From the NCBI RefSeq assembly GCF_026241095.1, contig NZ_JAPFGB010000008.1, positions 240,763 to 304,762 of the forward strand: a stretch of 64,000 nucleotides of DNA, in the 5' to 3' direction. The translations under genes were made by a program, and so were the position numbers. This stretch comes from Saccharopolyspora sp. NFXS83. GTDB taxonomy: Bacteria; Actinomycetota; Actinomycetes; Mycobacteriales; Pseudonocardiaceae. This document shows, piece after piece, positions 36,377 to 44,645 of this stretch (the stretch's first letter is position 1; every line of letters begins with the position of its first letter). The notes below the pieces were generated by a model, which was not told where the DNA came from, did no database searches, and worked only from the letters and a program-made list of their open reading frames with translations.

Positions 36377-36954
36377 TCGGGCTCCCCGGTCGCGGCGGCC
36401 CGGCCCGCGCCGGGAGCGTGCGCGGCGGCCCGGCCGCGGACCCGGCGCACGTCGATCCGCTGCACCTTCGGCGCCGATGGCTCCGCGTCCCCGGAGTCGC
36501 CGGGAGCGGCCGGCGGCGCCGCCGGCTCGGCGGGCGCGCGGCGGTGTTCGGCGAGGGACTCCCGCAGCAGGTCGACCAGCCCGGCGAGCTGCTCGGTCAA
36601 CCGGGAGGTCAGCTCCGGGCGCTCACCGCGCAGCAGCGCGACGACCGCGCAGATCGGGCACCAGCCGCACGAGGAATCCGCTTCCGATCGTCGCCGGTCC
36701 GAGTCCTGGCCGGTCCCGCCCGCGTCGTCGGCGACGTGCTCGGCGTGCTCGGCGTGCTCGGGCCCGCCGACGCCGCGCAGGTACTCCTCGGCCCGCCACG
36801 CCGCCGCGTCGAGCAGCAGGCGGAACTCCTCGGCCACCCGGTCCCGCCCTGCGCCCGCGGCCGACGTGCCCTCGGCGGCAGCCGCGCCCGTCCCTGCGGG
36901 ATCGGGATGTTCACCGCGCATCTGGTCCACCACATCCACTGGTCGGGGCCTCAT
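36370..36954 (-). CDS. Hypothetical protein with CxxCxxC motif
   Basis: 194 residues from ATG at 36954, which overlaps the ArsA stop (ATGA). Low-complexity at both ends; the core has a helix with EEFRLLLDAAAWRAEEYL and then SSCGWCPICAVVALLRGERPEL, three cysteines in a CxxCxxC-like array that could hold zinc or an iron-sulfur cluster. This type of gene often precedes glucokinase genes in actinomycetes, but its function is not known to me. Confidence 0.75.
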   Translation of the reverse strand: MRPRPVDVVDQMRGEHPDPAGTGAAAAEGTSAAGAGRDRVAEEFRLLLDAAAWRAEEYLRGVGGPEHAEHAEHVADDAGGTGQDSDRRRSEADSSCGWCPICAVVALLRGERPELTSRLTEQLAGLVDLLRESLAEHRRAPAEPAAPPAAPGDSGDAEPSAPKVQRIDVRRVRGRAAAHAPGAGRAAATGEPEC

Positions 36955-38189
36955 CGCATCCACTGCTCGGGATCCGGCCGGAACGAGACGACCAGACCGT
37001 CGTCACCCGCCACCGCTCCCACCACGGTGCAGCGGCGCAGGACCGCGGGCAGCGCGATCAGCCGCCGCCGGCCGTCGACGGTGATCGCGAGCTCGTCGCC
37101 GATCCGGGCCAGGTCCACGTCGGCGTCGTCGTGCAGCGGCAACGCCAACCGCAACGTGTACTCGGAGTCCAGCGCTCGCCCACCACCGCCGAGTTCCATC
37201 GCGGGCGCGCTCGCGGCCTCTCGCAGCGGATCGCCGGCGGCGTGGAGCTCGTCGCCGAGTTCCAGCAGCGCCGCCGCGCCGACCGGTTCCGCCGCGCGGT
37301 GCAGCACGGTGCGCAGCGGCAGTTCCGTGGCGGCCCGCACCCCGGCGAGCACGTCGTCCTGCTCCTTGCGCCGCGTGCGCAACCAGCTCGCCGCCTCGCC
37401 GCGCGCCGAACCCGGGTGCGGGACCAGCCGGTTGACCACCAGCCCGTCCACCCGGATCTGCTGCAGGGCCAGGGCGGTCAGGGTGCGCCTGGTCTCGGCG
37501 GCCACCACCGCTTCCGGGGTGAGCACCAGCCGGACCCCGGTGTCCGCGGACAGCAGCATGTCCCGCAGCGCCTGCAACCGGTCCGCGAGCCGCCCCAGCG
37601 CGTCGGCCACCGAGTCCCAGCGGTCCACGTTCTCGCTGCCCGCGACCCCGGCGAGCAGTCCGCGCACCATGCGCCGGTGCGTGGGGAACAGCCGCTCCAG
37701 GTAGCCGGCCAGCGACTCGGGCAGCGCCAGCAGCCGGAGGGTCTCGGCGGTGGGGCCGCAGTCGACGATCACGGTGTCCCACAGGCCGCTCTCGGCGAGC
37801 CGGTGCACTTCGGCCAGCGCCAGGAGGTCCTCGACGCCGGGCAGGACGGTGAGCTCCTCGGCGTCCAGCTCGCTGATCCCCGCACCGAGCAGCATCGTGC
37901 GCAGGTGCTCGCGCAGCTCGGCCCACGCCTCGTCGAGCAGCCCGCGGGTCTGCACCTCCGCCGCGTGCAGCCGGGCGCGGCGGCCGGGACCGGCCGCCGC
38001 GTCGTCGCGGAGTTCGACCTCGCGGGGCTCGCCGGTCAGCGCGGCGCCGAAGGCGTCGCCGAGGGAATGCGCCGGGTCGGTGGAGACGGCCAGCACCTTC
38101 TCCCCGCGTTCCGCCGAGCGCGCGGCGGTCGCGGCGGCGAGGGTCGTCTTGCCGACGCCGCCTTTTCCGGTGAACAAGAGGATGCGCAA
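36951..38189 (-). CDS. ArsA/GET3-like ATPase
   Basis: 412 residues. Deviant Walker A FTGKGGVGKTTLAAATA at the N-terminus, switch I DPAHSLGDAFG and switch II-like DTVIVDCGPTAETLRLLALPESL. The C-terminal alpha-crystallin-like domain of bacterial ArsA relatives (LRLALPLHDDADVDLARIGDELAITV) is present. Arsenite efflux is unlikely because no arsB or arsR is nearby; it is the syntenic counterpart of Rv2184c, whose role is unresolved. Confidence 0.87.
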   Translation of the reverse strand: MRILLFTGKGGVGKTTLAAATAARSAERGEKVLAVSTDPAHSLGDAFGAALTGEPREVELRDDAAAGPGRRARLHAAEVQTRGLLDEAWAELREHLRTMLLGAGISELDAEELTVLPGVEDLLALAEVHRLAESGLWDTVIVDCGPTAETLRLLALPESLAGYLERLFPTHRRMVRGLLAGVAGSENVDRWDSVADALGRLADRLQALRDMLLSADTGVRLVLTPEAVVAAETRRTLTALALQQIRVDGLVVNRLVPHPGSARGEAASWLRTRRKEQDDVLAGVRAATELPLRTVLHRAAEPVGAAALLELGDELHAAGDPLREAASAPAMELGGGGRALDSEYTLRLALPLHDDADVDLARIGDELAITVDGRRRLIALPAVLRRCTVVGAVAGDDGLVVSFRPDPEQWMR

Positions 38190-38240
38190 GGGCGGTCTCT
38201 GGGGGCTCGGGGCTGCGCTGATCAGGGCTGATCAGGGCCG

Positions 38241-38313
38241 GGCGGAGGCGGAGTCGAACGACCCCGCACCCGGATCGGGAATCCGGGGTGCCTCTGTACT
38301 ACTGGATCTCCGC
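38241..38313 (-). tRNA. tRNA-like cloverleaf, possible atypical tRNA-Gly(CCC)
   Basis: 73 bases on the minus strand between the SRPBCC and ArsA genes. Acceptor arms GCGGAGA (38313-38307) and CCTCCGC (38248-38242) pair in six of seven positions; G1-C72, C2-G71, G3-C70 suit glycine. The anticodon stem CCGGA/TCCGG is perfect with loop TTCCCGA, anticodon CCC. GTAGTACAGAGG resembles a D-loop. The T-arm is off: GTTCGA is present, but only five bases separate it from the acceptor, and it folds best as an eight-base stem with a four-base loop. The discriminator is C, and no CCA is encoded. It may be a diverged tRNA, a pseudo-tRNA or simply a terminator. Confidence 0.45.
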
Positions 38314-38371
38314 TCCCACCGCAGCGCACGGCCGCGTCGACCGGCAGCGGGACGAGCGGCCGAGCCGGGGC

Positions 38372-38812
38372 TCACGTACCGGATTCGACCCGGCGCTTGA
38401 GCTCCTTGAGCGCGGTGTTCATGATCATTTTTTCGGCCTTGCGCTTGAACATGCCGATCATCGGGATCGCCAGGTCCACCGCCAGGCTGTAGGTCACCTC
38501 GGTGTCGCCGCCCTGCGGGCTGAGCCGGTAGCTGCCCTGCTGCGCCTTCTGCACCTGACCTTCGGTCAGCGTCCAGCTCACCGAGAGCCCGTCCTCGGCC
38601 CACTCGTAGACGTTGACGTAGGTGTCCTTGACGACCCCGGCGTCGAGCACGAACCGCACCTTCTCGGCTTGGCCGGATCCGGTCGTCGAGAGGACCTCGG
38701 TCTCCTTGACCGCCTCCGCCCACTCCGGATAGCTGGCGAAGTCCGAGATCACCGCCATGATCTCGGCCGGGGTTGCCTGGATCACGATGGAGTGCGTGGA
38801 CTGATCGACCAT
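38372..38812 (-). CDS. SRPBCC (START/polyketide cyclase-like) protein
   Basis: 146 residues from ATG at 38812; TAATCT lies seven bases upstream, so the mRNA is probably leaderless. The helix-grip fold begins with HSIVIQATPAEIMAVISDFASYPEWAEAVKETEVL, typical of the Rv2185c group, and ends with a long helix. It likely binds a hydrophobic ligand. Its position next to the ArsA-like gene is conserved with M. tuberculosis. Confidence 0.87.
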   Translation of the reverse strand: MVDQSTHSIVIQATPAEIMAVISDFASYPEWAEAVKETEVLSTTGSGQAEKVRFVLDAGVVKDTYVNVYEWAEDGLSVSWTLTEGQVQKAQQGSYRLSPQGGDTEVTYSLAVDLAIPMIGMFKRKAEKMIMNTALKELKRRVESGT

Positions 38813-38897
38813 GCCGCGAAGATTACAGGGCGGCGGCAGCCCGCGACGCGACCGGCGGGCGAGTGCCACCGCACTCCGCCGTTCGTGCCGCCGCGGG

Positions 38898-39686
38898 TCA
38901 CCACCGCAGCACGTACGGGCGCTCGGTGCGCTTGAAGTGCCCGACGTTGACGCATTCGGTGCGCCCGACGCGGACCCGCTGCGCCAGCGGCTGGTGCACG
39001 TGCCCGAACAGCGACCACCGCGGGCGGTCCCGGTGGATGCGCTCCAGCAGCGCCCGCGACCCGTGCTCGGGACGGCGGGCGATGACGTCGTAGACGAGTT
39101 CCGGGACCGCGGGCGGCAGGTGCGAGCACAGCACGTCCACCGGGTCGAGGGCGGCGACGGCTCCGTCGTACTCGTCCTCCGGCCGCAGGTACGGCACCCA
39201 CGCCGCGTCCTTGCGCAGCACTCCGCCCGGCGACAGCACCGTGCCGCCGACGAAGCCGAACCGCAGGCCGCCGATCTCGACGCTCTCGCCGTCGACGAAG
39301 CGCACGCCGTCGCGGGCGAACTCCGGCCACAGCCCGGGCTCGTCGACGTTGCCCGCGATCGCGTAGGTCGGCGCGCTCATCGCGGCGAACAGCGTGGCGT
39401 ACTGCTCGCGGACGGCGTCGCGCACGACCTGCTTCGGGTCGTCCAGCGACGCCCACAGCGAGCGGGCGTAGGCACCGATCTCGGCGCCGCGGTGGCCGCG
39501 CCGGAGTTCGGCGAAGTGCGCGACCTTCTCGGCCCCGAACACCGCGCCCAGGATGCCGCGGCCGTGTTCGTGGTAGTCGACGAAGTCGATCAGGTCGCCG
39601 AGCACGAGCAGCGCATCGGCGCCGTCACCGGCTCGTTTCAGGGCTTCGGCGTTGCCATGAACATCGGACACCACGTGCACGCGCAC
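38898..39686 (-). CDS. Metallophosphoesterase
   Basis: 262 residues. All five calcineurin-type metal motifs are seen: SDVHGN (9-residue start), GDLIDF, GNVDE, CSHLPP and FGHVHQ. Cleaves a phosphoester; substrate unknown. It overlaps nothing and is divergent from the acyl-CoA synthetase gene. Confidence 0.88.
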   Translation of the reverse strand: MRVHVVSDVHGNAEALKRAGDGADALLVLGDLIDFVDYHEHGRGILGAVFGAEKVAHFAELRRGHRGAEIGAYARSLWASLDDPKQVVRDAVREQYATLFAAMSAPTYAIAGNVDEPGLWPEFARDGVRFVDGESVEIGGLRFGFVGGTVLSPGGVLRKDAAWVPYLRPEDEYDGAVAALDPVDVLCSHLPPAVPELVYDVIARRPEHGSRALLERIHRDRPRWSLFGHVHQPLAQRVRVGRTECVNVGHFKRTERPYVLRW

Positions 39687-39856
39687 GATCTACTCCTCAC
39701 CGCAGTTCCGCCGACCTGTGCGACAGCCTGCCATGATCCTCGCCACCGGCGGAAACGAGTCCGCCGGGCACCGGTGCGCCGCTGAACCCGGCGTGGCAGG
39801 CTGCGGGCGGGCGGCACGAAACGAGCCGAATCAGTTTCGTAATGAGAACTCGGGAC

Positions 39857-39868
39857 TACCGCTCGGTA
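39857..39868. promoter_or_regulatory. Inverted repeat upstream of fadD15, possible TetR-type operator
   Basis: TACCG-CT-CGGTA forms perfect five-base arms about 53 bases before the acyl-CoA synthetase start. Fatty-acid regulators of the TetR family bind short palindromes of this form. Only one copy is seen. Confidence 0.4.
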
Positions 39869-39920
39869 ACTATCAGCGTTAGGTTGTGCGCACATTTCAT
39901 GTTCCATCGGAGGTTTCAAG

Positions 39921-41723
39921 GTGCGAGAGTTCAGCGTCCCTGCCACTGAGGCCGTGGCCGAAGACGAGAACCTCACCGACATGGTGTGGGCCAACGCGGA
40001 ACGTTTCGGTGGCACCGTGAGCTTCCGGCGCCGGATCGACGGCACCTGGGTCGACGTCACGGCCGCCGACTTCGCCGCGCAGGTCCTGGCCGTGTCGAAG
40101 GGGATCATCGCCGCCGGGCTGCAGCACGGCGACCGGATCGGCTTGATGTCGCGGACCCGCTACGAGTGGACGCTGCTCGACTTCGCCATCTGGGCCGCGG
40201 GCTGCGTCACGGTGCCGATCTACGAGACGTCCGCGGCCGACCAGGTCGAGTGGATCCTCGGCGACTCCGGGGCGCGCGCCGCGTTCGTGGAGACCTCGGC
40301 CCACCGCGCCGAAGTCGACACCGTCGCCGAGCAGCTCCCCGAGGTCGCGCACGTCTGGCAGATCGACGCCGACGGCGGAGCCACCGCTGCCATCGACGAG
40401 CTGACCGCGCTCGGCGCCGACGTGAGCGACCAGACGGCCCACGAGCGCCGCCGCGAAGTCCGCGCCGACGAGCTCGCCACGCTCATCTACACCTCGGGCA
40501 CCACCGGCCGCCCCAAGGGTTGCGAGCTCAGCCACCGCAACCTGCTGGCCGAGGTCCGCGGCGACGTGAGCGTGTTCCCGCAGCTGCTGCGGCAGGGCAA
40601 CTCGATGCTGATGTTCCTGCCGATGGCGCACGTGCTGGCCCGCGCCATCGCCACCGCCTGCGTCTACTCGCGCACCACGCTCGGGCACACCGGCGACGTG
40701 AAGGACCTCGTCAGCGACCTCGGCTCGTTCCGCCCGACGCTGATCCTCGCCGTGCCGCGGGTGTTCGAGAAGGTCTACAACACCGCGAAGCAGAAGGCCC
40801 ACGGCGACGGCAAGGGCCGGATCTTCGACGCCGCCGAGGAGACCGCCGTGGCCTACAGCCAGGCGCTCGACGCCGGCGGGCCCGGACTGGGCCTGCGCGC
40901 CAAGCACTTCGTGTTCGACAAGCTCGTCTACGGCAAGCTGCGCGGCGCGCTGGGCGGGCGCTGCCTGGGCGCGGTTTCCGGCGGGGCACCGCTGGGCGAC
41001 CGGCTCGCGCACTTCTACCGCGGGGTCGGCGTGCCGGTGCTGGAGGGCTACGGGCTCACCGAGACCACCGCCGCCGCGGCCGTCAACGTCGAAGAGGGCT
41101 TCAAGATCGGCACCGTGGGCAGGCCCATCCCCGGCACCAGCATCCGGGTCGCCGAGGACGGCGAAGTGCTCATCAAGGGCGACGTGGTGTTCCGCCGGTA
41201 CTGGAACAACGAGACCGCCACGAAGGAATCGCTGCAGGACGGCTGGTTCCACACCGGCGACCTCGGTTCCCTCGACGACGAGGGCTACCTGCGGATCACC
41301 GGCCGCAAGAAGGAGATCATCGTGACGGCGGGCGGCAAGAACGTCGCCCCGGCGGTGCTGGAAGACCACCTGCGGGCGCACCCGCTGATCAGCCAGTGCA
41401 TGGTCGTCGGCGACAAGAAGCCGTTCATCGGCGCGCTGGTCACCCTCGACCCGGAGTTCCTGCCAGCCTGGCTGAACAACCACAACCGCTCCGCGGACAC
41501 GCCGCTGACCGAGCTCGTCGACGACCCCGAGGTGCACGCCGACGTGCAGTCGGCCATCGACGAGGCCAACAAGGCCGTGTCCCGCGCCGAGGCGATCAAG
41601 AAGTTCCGCATCCTCGCGAAGGACTTCACCGAGGCCACCGGCGAGATGACCCCGAGCATGAAGCTCAAGCGCAACAAGGTCGCGGAGAACCACGCCCAGG
41701 ACATCGAAGCCATCTACATCTGA
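39921..41723 (+). CDS. fadD15: Long-chain acyl-CoA synthetase (FadD15-like)
   Basis: 600 residues from GTG at 39921 with GGAGG eight bases upstream. AMP-binding P-loop YTSGTTGRPKG, A5 motif GYGLTETTA, A7 GWFHTGDLG and A10 Lys region (TPSMKLKRNK) are complete. It activates fatty acids to CoA esters through an acyl-adenylate. Location between the SRPBCC gene and the NlpC/P60 gene matches fadD15 (Rv2187). The third nested-hairpin element follows its stop. Confidence 0.93.
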   Translation: MREFSVPATEAVAEDENLTDMVWANAERFGGTVSFRRRIDGTWVDVTAADFAAQVLAVSKGIIAAGLQHGDRIGLMSRTRYEWTLLDFAIWAAGCVTVPIYETSAADQVEWILGDSGARAAFVETSAHRAEVDTVAEQLPEVAHVWQIDADGGATAAIDELTALGADVSDQTAHERRREVRADELATLIYTSGTTGRPKGCELSHRNLLAEVRGDVSVFPQLLRQGNSMLMFLPMAHVLARAIATACVYSRTTLGHTGDVKDLVSDLGSFRPTLILAVPRVFEKVYNTAKQKAHGDGKGRIFDAAEETAVAYSQALDAGGPGLGLRAKHFVFDKLVYGKLRGALGGRCLGAVSGGAPLGDRLAHFYRGVGVPVLEGYGLTETTAAAAVNVEEGFKIGTVGRPIPGTSIRVAEDGEVLIKGDVVFRRYWNNETATKESLQDGWFHTGDLGSLDDEGYLRITGRKKEIIVTAGGKNVAPAVLEDHLRAHPLISQCMVVGDKKPFIGALVTLDPEFLPAWLNNHNRSADTPLTELVDDPEVHADVQSAIDEANKAVSRAEAIKKFRILAKDFTEATGEMTPSMKLKRNKVAENHAQDIEAIYI

Positions 41724-41758
41724 GCCTGTTCCCCTCCGGACCTGCGCAGGCGTCCGGG

Positions 41759-41863
41759 TAGCGGAACCTCAGCGGCTTCCTCGCTGCGGGATCGATTTCT
41801 CATGTACGTCCTATGCACCGCGAAATCGCTGTCCTCGCGAGGAAGCCGCTGAGAACCCGCCGG
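41759..41863 (+). repeat. Nested-hairpin 3' element, copy 3
   Basis: It begins about 36 bases past the fadD15 stop and reads in the opposite chromosomal direction to copies 1 and 2, so its orientation relative to the upstream gene is the same. The outer stem is perfect over 16 bases (41768-41783 with 41838-41853). The inner hairpin has a wholly different sequence (CGATTTC 41793-41799 with GAAATCG 41822-41828) yet still pairs. Confidence 0.85.
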
Positions 41864-41981
41864 TGGTCCTCGTGCTCGAGCCGGTCACTGCTCAGCGGCT
41901 CCGCCGCCGACAAGATCAAAGGATCGTTCGGAGGGGCCTGAGCTCTCAGCCGATGGGCTGCCTTTGCCGATGTTGTTCCGG

Positions 41982-42012
41982 AAGCCCGCGGTGAGTCGAT
42001 CGCCGCGGGCTT
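41982..42012. terminator. Hairpin before the convergent metalloprotease stop
   Basis: Stem AAGCCCGCGG (41982-41991) with 42003-42012 followed by a T, loop 11 bases. The 308 bases between fadD15 and the metalloprotease otherwise hold only repeat copy 3 and no gene. Confidence 0.6.
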
Positions 42013-42031
42013 TCGCGCGTTCGGGGCCTGT

Positions 42032-43288
42032 TCAGCCGAACCGCTCGCGGAGCTCGGTGCGCCAGGACTCGACGAGTTCGGCCGAGGACAGGCCCGCGAG
42101 TTCGCGCAGCGCCGGATCCACTTCGGACGGGGCTCCCACCGAGGCGATGCGGCGGTACAGCTCGACGGTCTTCGGCTCCCCCACCCGCCGAACCAGGTGC
42201 TCCACCAGCGACCACGACTGCTGGTAGGCCGCGTCCAGGCCCGCGCCGGAGGTGTGGAAGTCCTGATCTCCGGGCGGCCCGTCGGGCGCGGCGCCGGAGC
42301 GGAGCTGGCGCGCCAGGTCCGGCGCGATGCGCTCCGGCGGCAGGCCGCTGTCGCGGTAACCGACGTAGTCCGCGAACCCCTCCAACAACCACATCGGCGC
42401 GCCGTCGGCGGTGTCCGCCCGCGCCGCCACGTGCGTCATCTCGTGGCGCAGCACCACCCGCAGCGAGGTGTCCGAGAGCCGGTCCGCGGTGGCGGTGTTG
42501 AACACGACCCGCGGGCCCTCCACGCGCCGGTCGGCGACGTTCACCTCGTCGGCGACGGCGACGGCGGCGATGCCGTCCACCGCGAACTCGGCGCCCACCA
42601 GCTCCCGCAGCTCCTCCTGGGAGCGCGGCAGCAGCACGCCCACCTGGCGCCGCCAGTCCGGCCCCCACACGTCGGTCACGGCGGCCACCGCCGAGTCGAG
42701 CTCGCCCGCCAGCCGGTCCGCGAGCTCCTCGGAGCCGTCGTGCCCGATGATCATTCCGTGCGGGGTGACCCGCACCCGGCACGGCCCGAAGTCCCACGGC
42801 CCCCGCCACTCCTGGCCGCGGGCGCGCTCGTCGTCGCTGAGCGTCCAGCGCCCCTCGCGCCGGGTGAAGGTGAACCCCGCCGGGCGCTCCGTGGGCACCG
42901 CGTCCACCCCGGCGAGCGCGTAGCGCAGCACCACGTCCGGGTTCGCCGAGTTCGCGGAGGCACCGGAGCCGGGGCGGACGTCGTAGTCCCACTCCGCCAG
43001 CGGCACCTCGGCCAGGTTGTGGAACAGCTCGCGCTGCCGGTGCTGGAAGTCGGGCGGAGCCGCCGGATCGAGCGAGGCCGCGAACGCCGCCTCATTCCTC
43101 GTGAGAACGGCGTGGGCGCGATCCCGGAGCACTGCCTCCCATTCGTGCTCCAACGTCGCCACGGAGGCGTTCTGGAGCCCGGAAACGGGTGCGGTCGGAG
43201 TCTGGGCCGGGAACGGGACGAACGCGCCCACGGCCAAGGCCGCCGCGGCGGCGACCGCCGCAGGCCACCCCCTCGAAGCCCCAGCCAC
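42032..43288 (-). CDS. Secreted putative gluzincin metalloprotease
   Basis: 418 residues. An N-terminal hydrophobic helix (AAVAAAAALAVGAFVPFPA) acts as signal peptide or anchor. The catalytic motif is LRHEMTHVAARAD with a downstream LLEGFADYVGY glutamate, a peptidase MA (HExxH...E) arrangement as in M1/M48-like collagenase-type domains. An NTF2-like beta region precedes the catalytic part. Substrate unknown. It occupies the place where mycobacteria carry pimB' between fadD15 and the NlpC/P60 gene. Confidence 0.78.
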   Translation of the reverse strand: MAGASRGWPAAVAAAAALAVGAFVPFPAQTPTAPVSGLQNASVATLEHEWEAVLRDRAHAVLTRNEAAFAASLDPAAPPDFQHRQRELFHNLAEVPLAEWDYDVRPGSGASANSANPDVVLRYALAGVDAVPTERPAGFTFTRREGRWTLSDDERARGQEWRGPWDFGPCRVRVTPHGMIIGHDGSEELADRLAGELDSAVAAVTDVWGPDWRRQVGVLLPRSQEELRELVGAEFAVDGIAAVAVADEVNVADRRVEGPRVVFNTATADRLSDTSLRVVLRHEMTHVAARADTADGAPMWLLEGFADYVGYRDSGLPPERIAPDLARQLRSGAAPDGPPGDQDFHTSGAGLDAAYQQSWSLVEHLVRRVGEPKTVELYRRIASVGAPSEVDPALRELAGLSSAELVESWRTELRERFG

Positions 43289-43353
43289 GAGCCGGATCGT
43301 AGGTCGGCCGGCTGGCGGCGGCCCGTCGCGAACGCCCGCAGGTCACCCACACG

Positions 43354-43394
43354 CGGCGAGGGCCGCCGCCCCAGTGGGACGACGGCCCTCGCCG
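43354..43394 (-). terminator. Hairpin after the NlpC/P60 gene
   Basis: Perfect 12-base stem CGGCGAGGGCCG (43354-43365 with 43383-43394), 17-base loop, about 40 bases past the stop. Confidence 0.65.
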
Positions 43395-43432
43395 TGCGAA
43401 CGGTGCCCGCTGAGACGGGCGCGGCAGAACAC

Positions 43433-44485
43433 TCAGCCGACGACGCGCCGCATCGAGGAGACGTCCGCAATGCTGTCGTAGTCGGCGACCTTCACCACGT
43501 CGCCCTCGGTCGGGGCGTGCACGGCCTTGCCGTTGCCCACGTACATGGACACGTGGCTGACCGGGCTGTAGTAGAAGATCAGGTCGCCCGGCTGGAGCTG
43601 GCTCGCCGAGATGCTCTTGCCCTCGGTGACCTGCGACTTCGTCGAGCCGCCGATGCTCACGCCAGCCTGCTTGTAGGCCCACTGCATCAGGCCGGAGCAG
43701 TCGAACGTGCTCGGGCCCTTAGCGCCGTAGACGTAGGACGAGCCCTGCTTGCTCAGCGCGGCGGTGACCGCCTCGGCGGCGGAACCGGAACCGCCGGGCG
43801 ACTGGTAGTCGGTCTCGCCGCCACCGGTCAGGGAGTCCTGGTCCTCCGAGCTGAGCTCGGCGTAGCGCTCCTTGACCTTGGCGACCTGGGCGTCCATGTC
43901 GGCCTTCTTCTTGCCGATCTCGCCCTGGATGCGGGCGGCGTCGGCTTCGGCCTGCGCGGCGCGGTTGCGGGCGTCCTGCGCGCGCTTGGTCGCGTCCTCG
44001 GCCTGGTGCACCGCCGCGGACAACTGCTTGATCGCGTCGTTGTTGTCCTTGGCCAGCACGTCCAGCGCCGAAGCGCGGTCCAGGAAGTCGTTCGGGGACT
44101 CGCTGACCAGCAGCGCGGACAGCTTGTTCAGCCGGGCGCCCTGGTAGGAGGCGGTGGTGAGCTGGTCGACCTGGCCGCGGAAGCGCTCTTCCTCGGCCCT
44201 GGCCTGGCCGGCGACCTGCTCGGCCTGGTCCGCCTCGGCGGTGGACCGGTCGAGTTCCGCCTTCTTGGCCGCGTGGTCGTCCTCGGCCTTCTTGTACTCC
44301 TCGGTGACGGCTTCGGCCTGGTGCGAGAGTTCCCGCACCTGCTTGGCCGCGTCCGAGGCGTTGTCGGGGAGGTTGGGGTCTGCGATCGCCGGCGCGGAGG
44401 TCATGCCAACGGCGGCGAGGACCGCCGAGGCCGCCAGCGCTCCGCGCATCGTGCGCTTCAATCGATGCGACGCCACGTCGCGCAT
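43433..44485 (-). CDS. NlpC/P60 peptidoglycan endopeptidase
   Basis: 350 residues. Signal peptide ending near APAIADP, then a long coiled coil (residues about 40-205, heptad-like with many K/E/A), then the NlpC/P60 domain: catalytic Cys in FDCSGLMQWAY, His in SHVSMYVG and the third polar residue in KAVHAPTEG. It cuts peptide stems in the cell wall; it is the syntenic match of Rv2190c. ATG at 44485 has AAGGAG only two bases away, so GTG at 44476 is a possible start. A long leader with regulatory structure lies upstream. Confidence 0.9.
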   Translation of the reverse strand: MRDVASHRLKRTMRGALAASAVLAAVGMTSAPAIADPNLPDNASDAAKQVRELSHQAEAVTEEYKKAEDDHAAKKAELDRSTAEADQAEQVAGQARAEEERFRGQVDQLTTASYQGARLNKLSALLVSESPNDFLDRASALDVLAKDNNDAIKQLSAAVHQAEDATKRAQDARNRAAQAEADAARIQGEIGKKKADMDAQVAKVKERYAELSSEDQDSLTGGGETDYQSPGGSGSAAEAVTAALSKQGSSYVYGAKGPSTFDCSGLMQWAYKQAGVSIGGSTKSQVTEGKSISASQLQPGDLIFYYSPVSHVSMYVGNGKAVHAPTEGDVVKVADYDSIADVSSMRRVVG

Positions 44486-44494
44486 AGCTCCTTC

Positions 44495-44645
44495 GTTGTC
44501 GACCGCCTACCGAGTACGCAGAGGTGGTGGTCCAGGGCGACCCGGACTCCAGGCGCGGCTACGCGCCCGCACACCCCGCGGGGGCAGATCCCGGTTCGGC
44601 TCCCCGACTAGCCGATTCGGCGGCGCTTCGCGGAGGACCCGGAGT
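44495..44645 (-). promoter_or_regulatory. Structured 5' leader of NlpC/P60 gene, degenerate ydaO (c-di-AMP)-like
   Basis: The leader on the minus strand holds several GC hairpins (for example GTCC-GGG-TCG-CCC around 44540-44560 and GGCGCG-TAGC-CGCGCC near 44560) and short blocks recalling ydaO switches: a GGGGAGCC block, GGGGTG, GTAG, and near the end CGGTAGGCGGTCGA followed by GAAGGAG. The most conserved ydaO block (GAATCCGTCAGCTAAC) is not recognisable. c-di-AMP switches often control cell-wall hydrolases in actinobacteria, which fits the gene. Confidence 0.35.
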
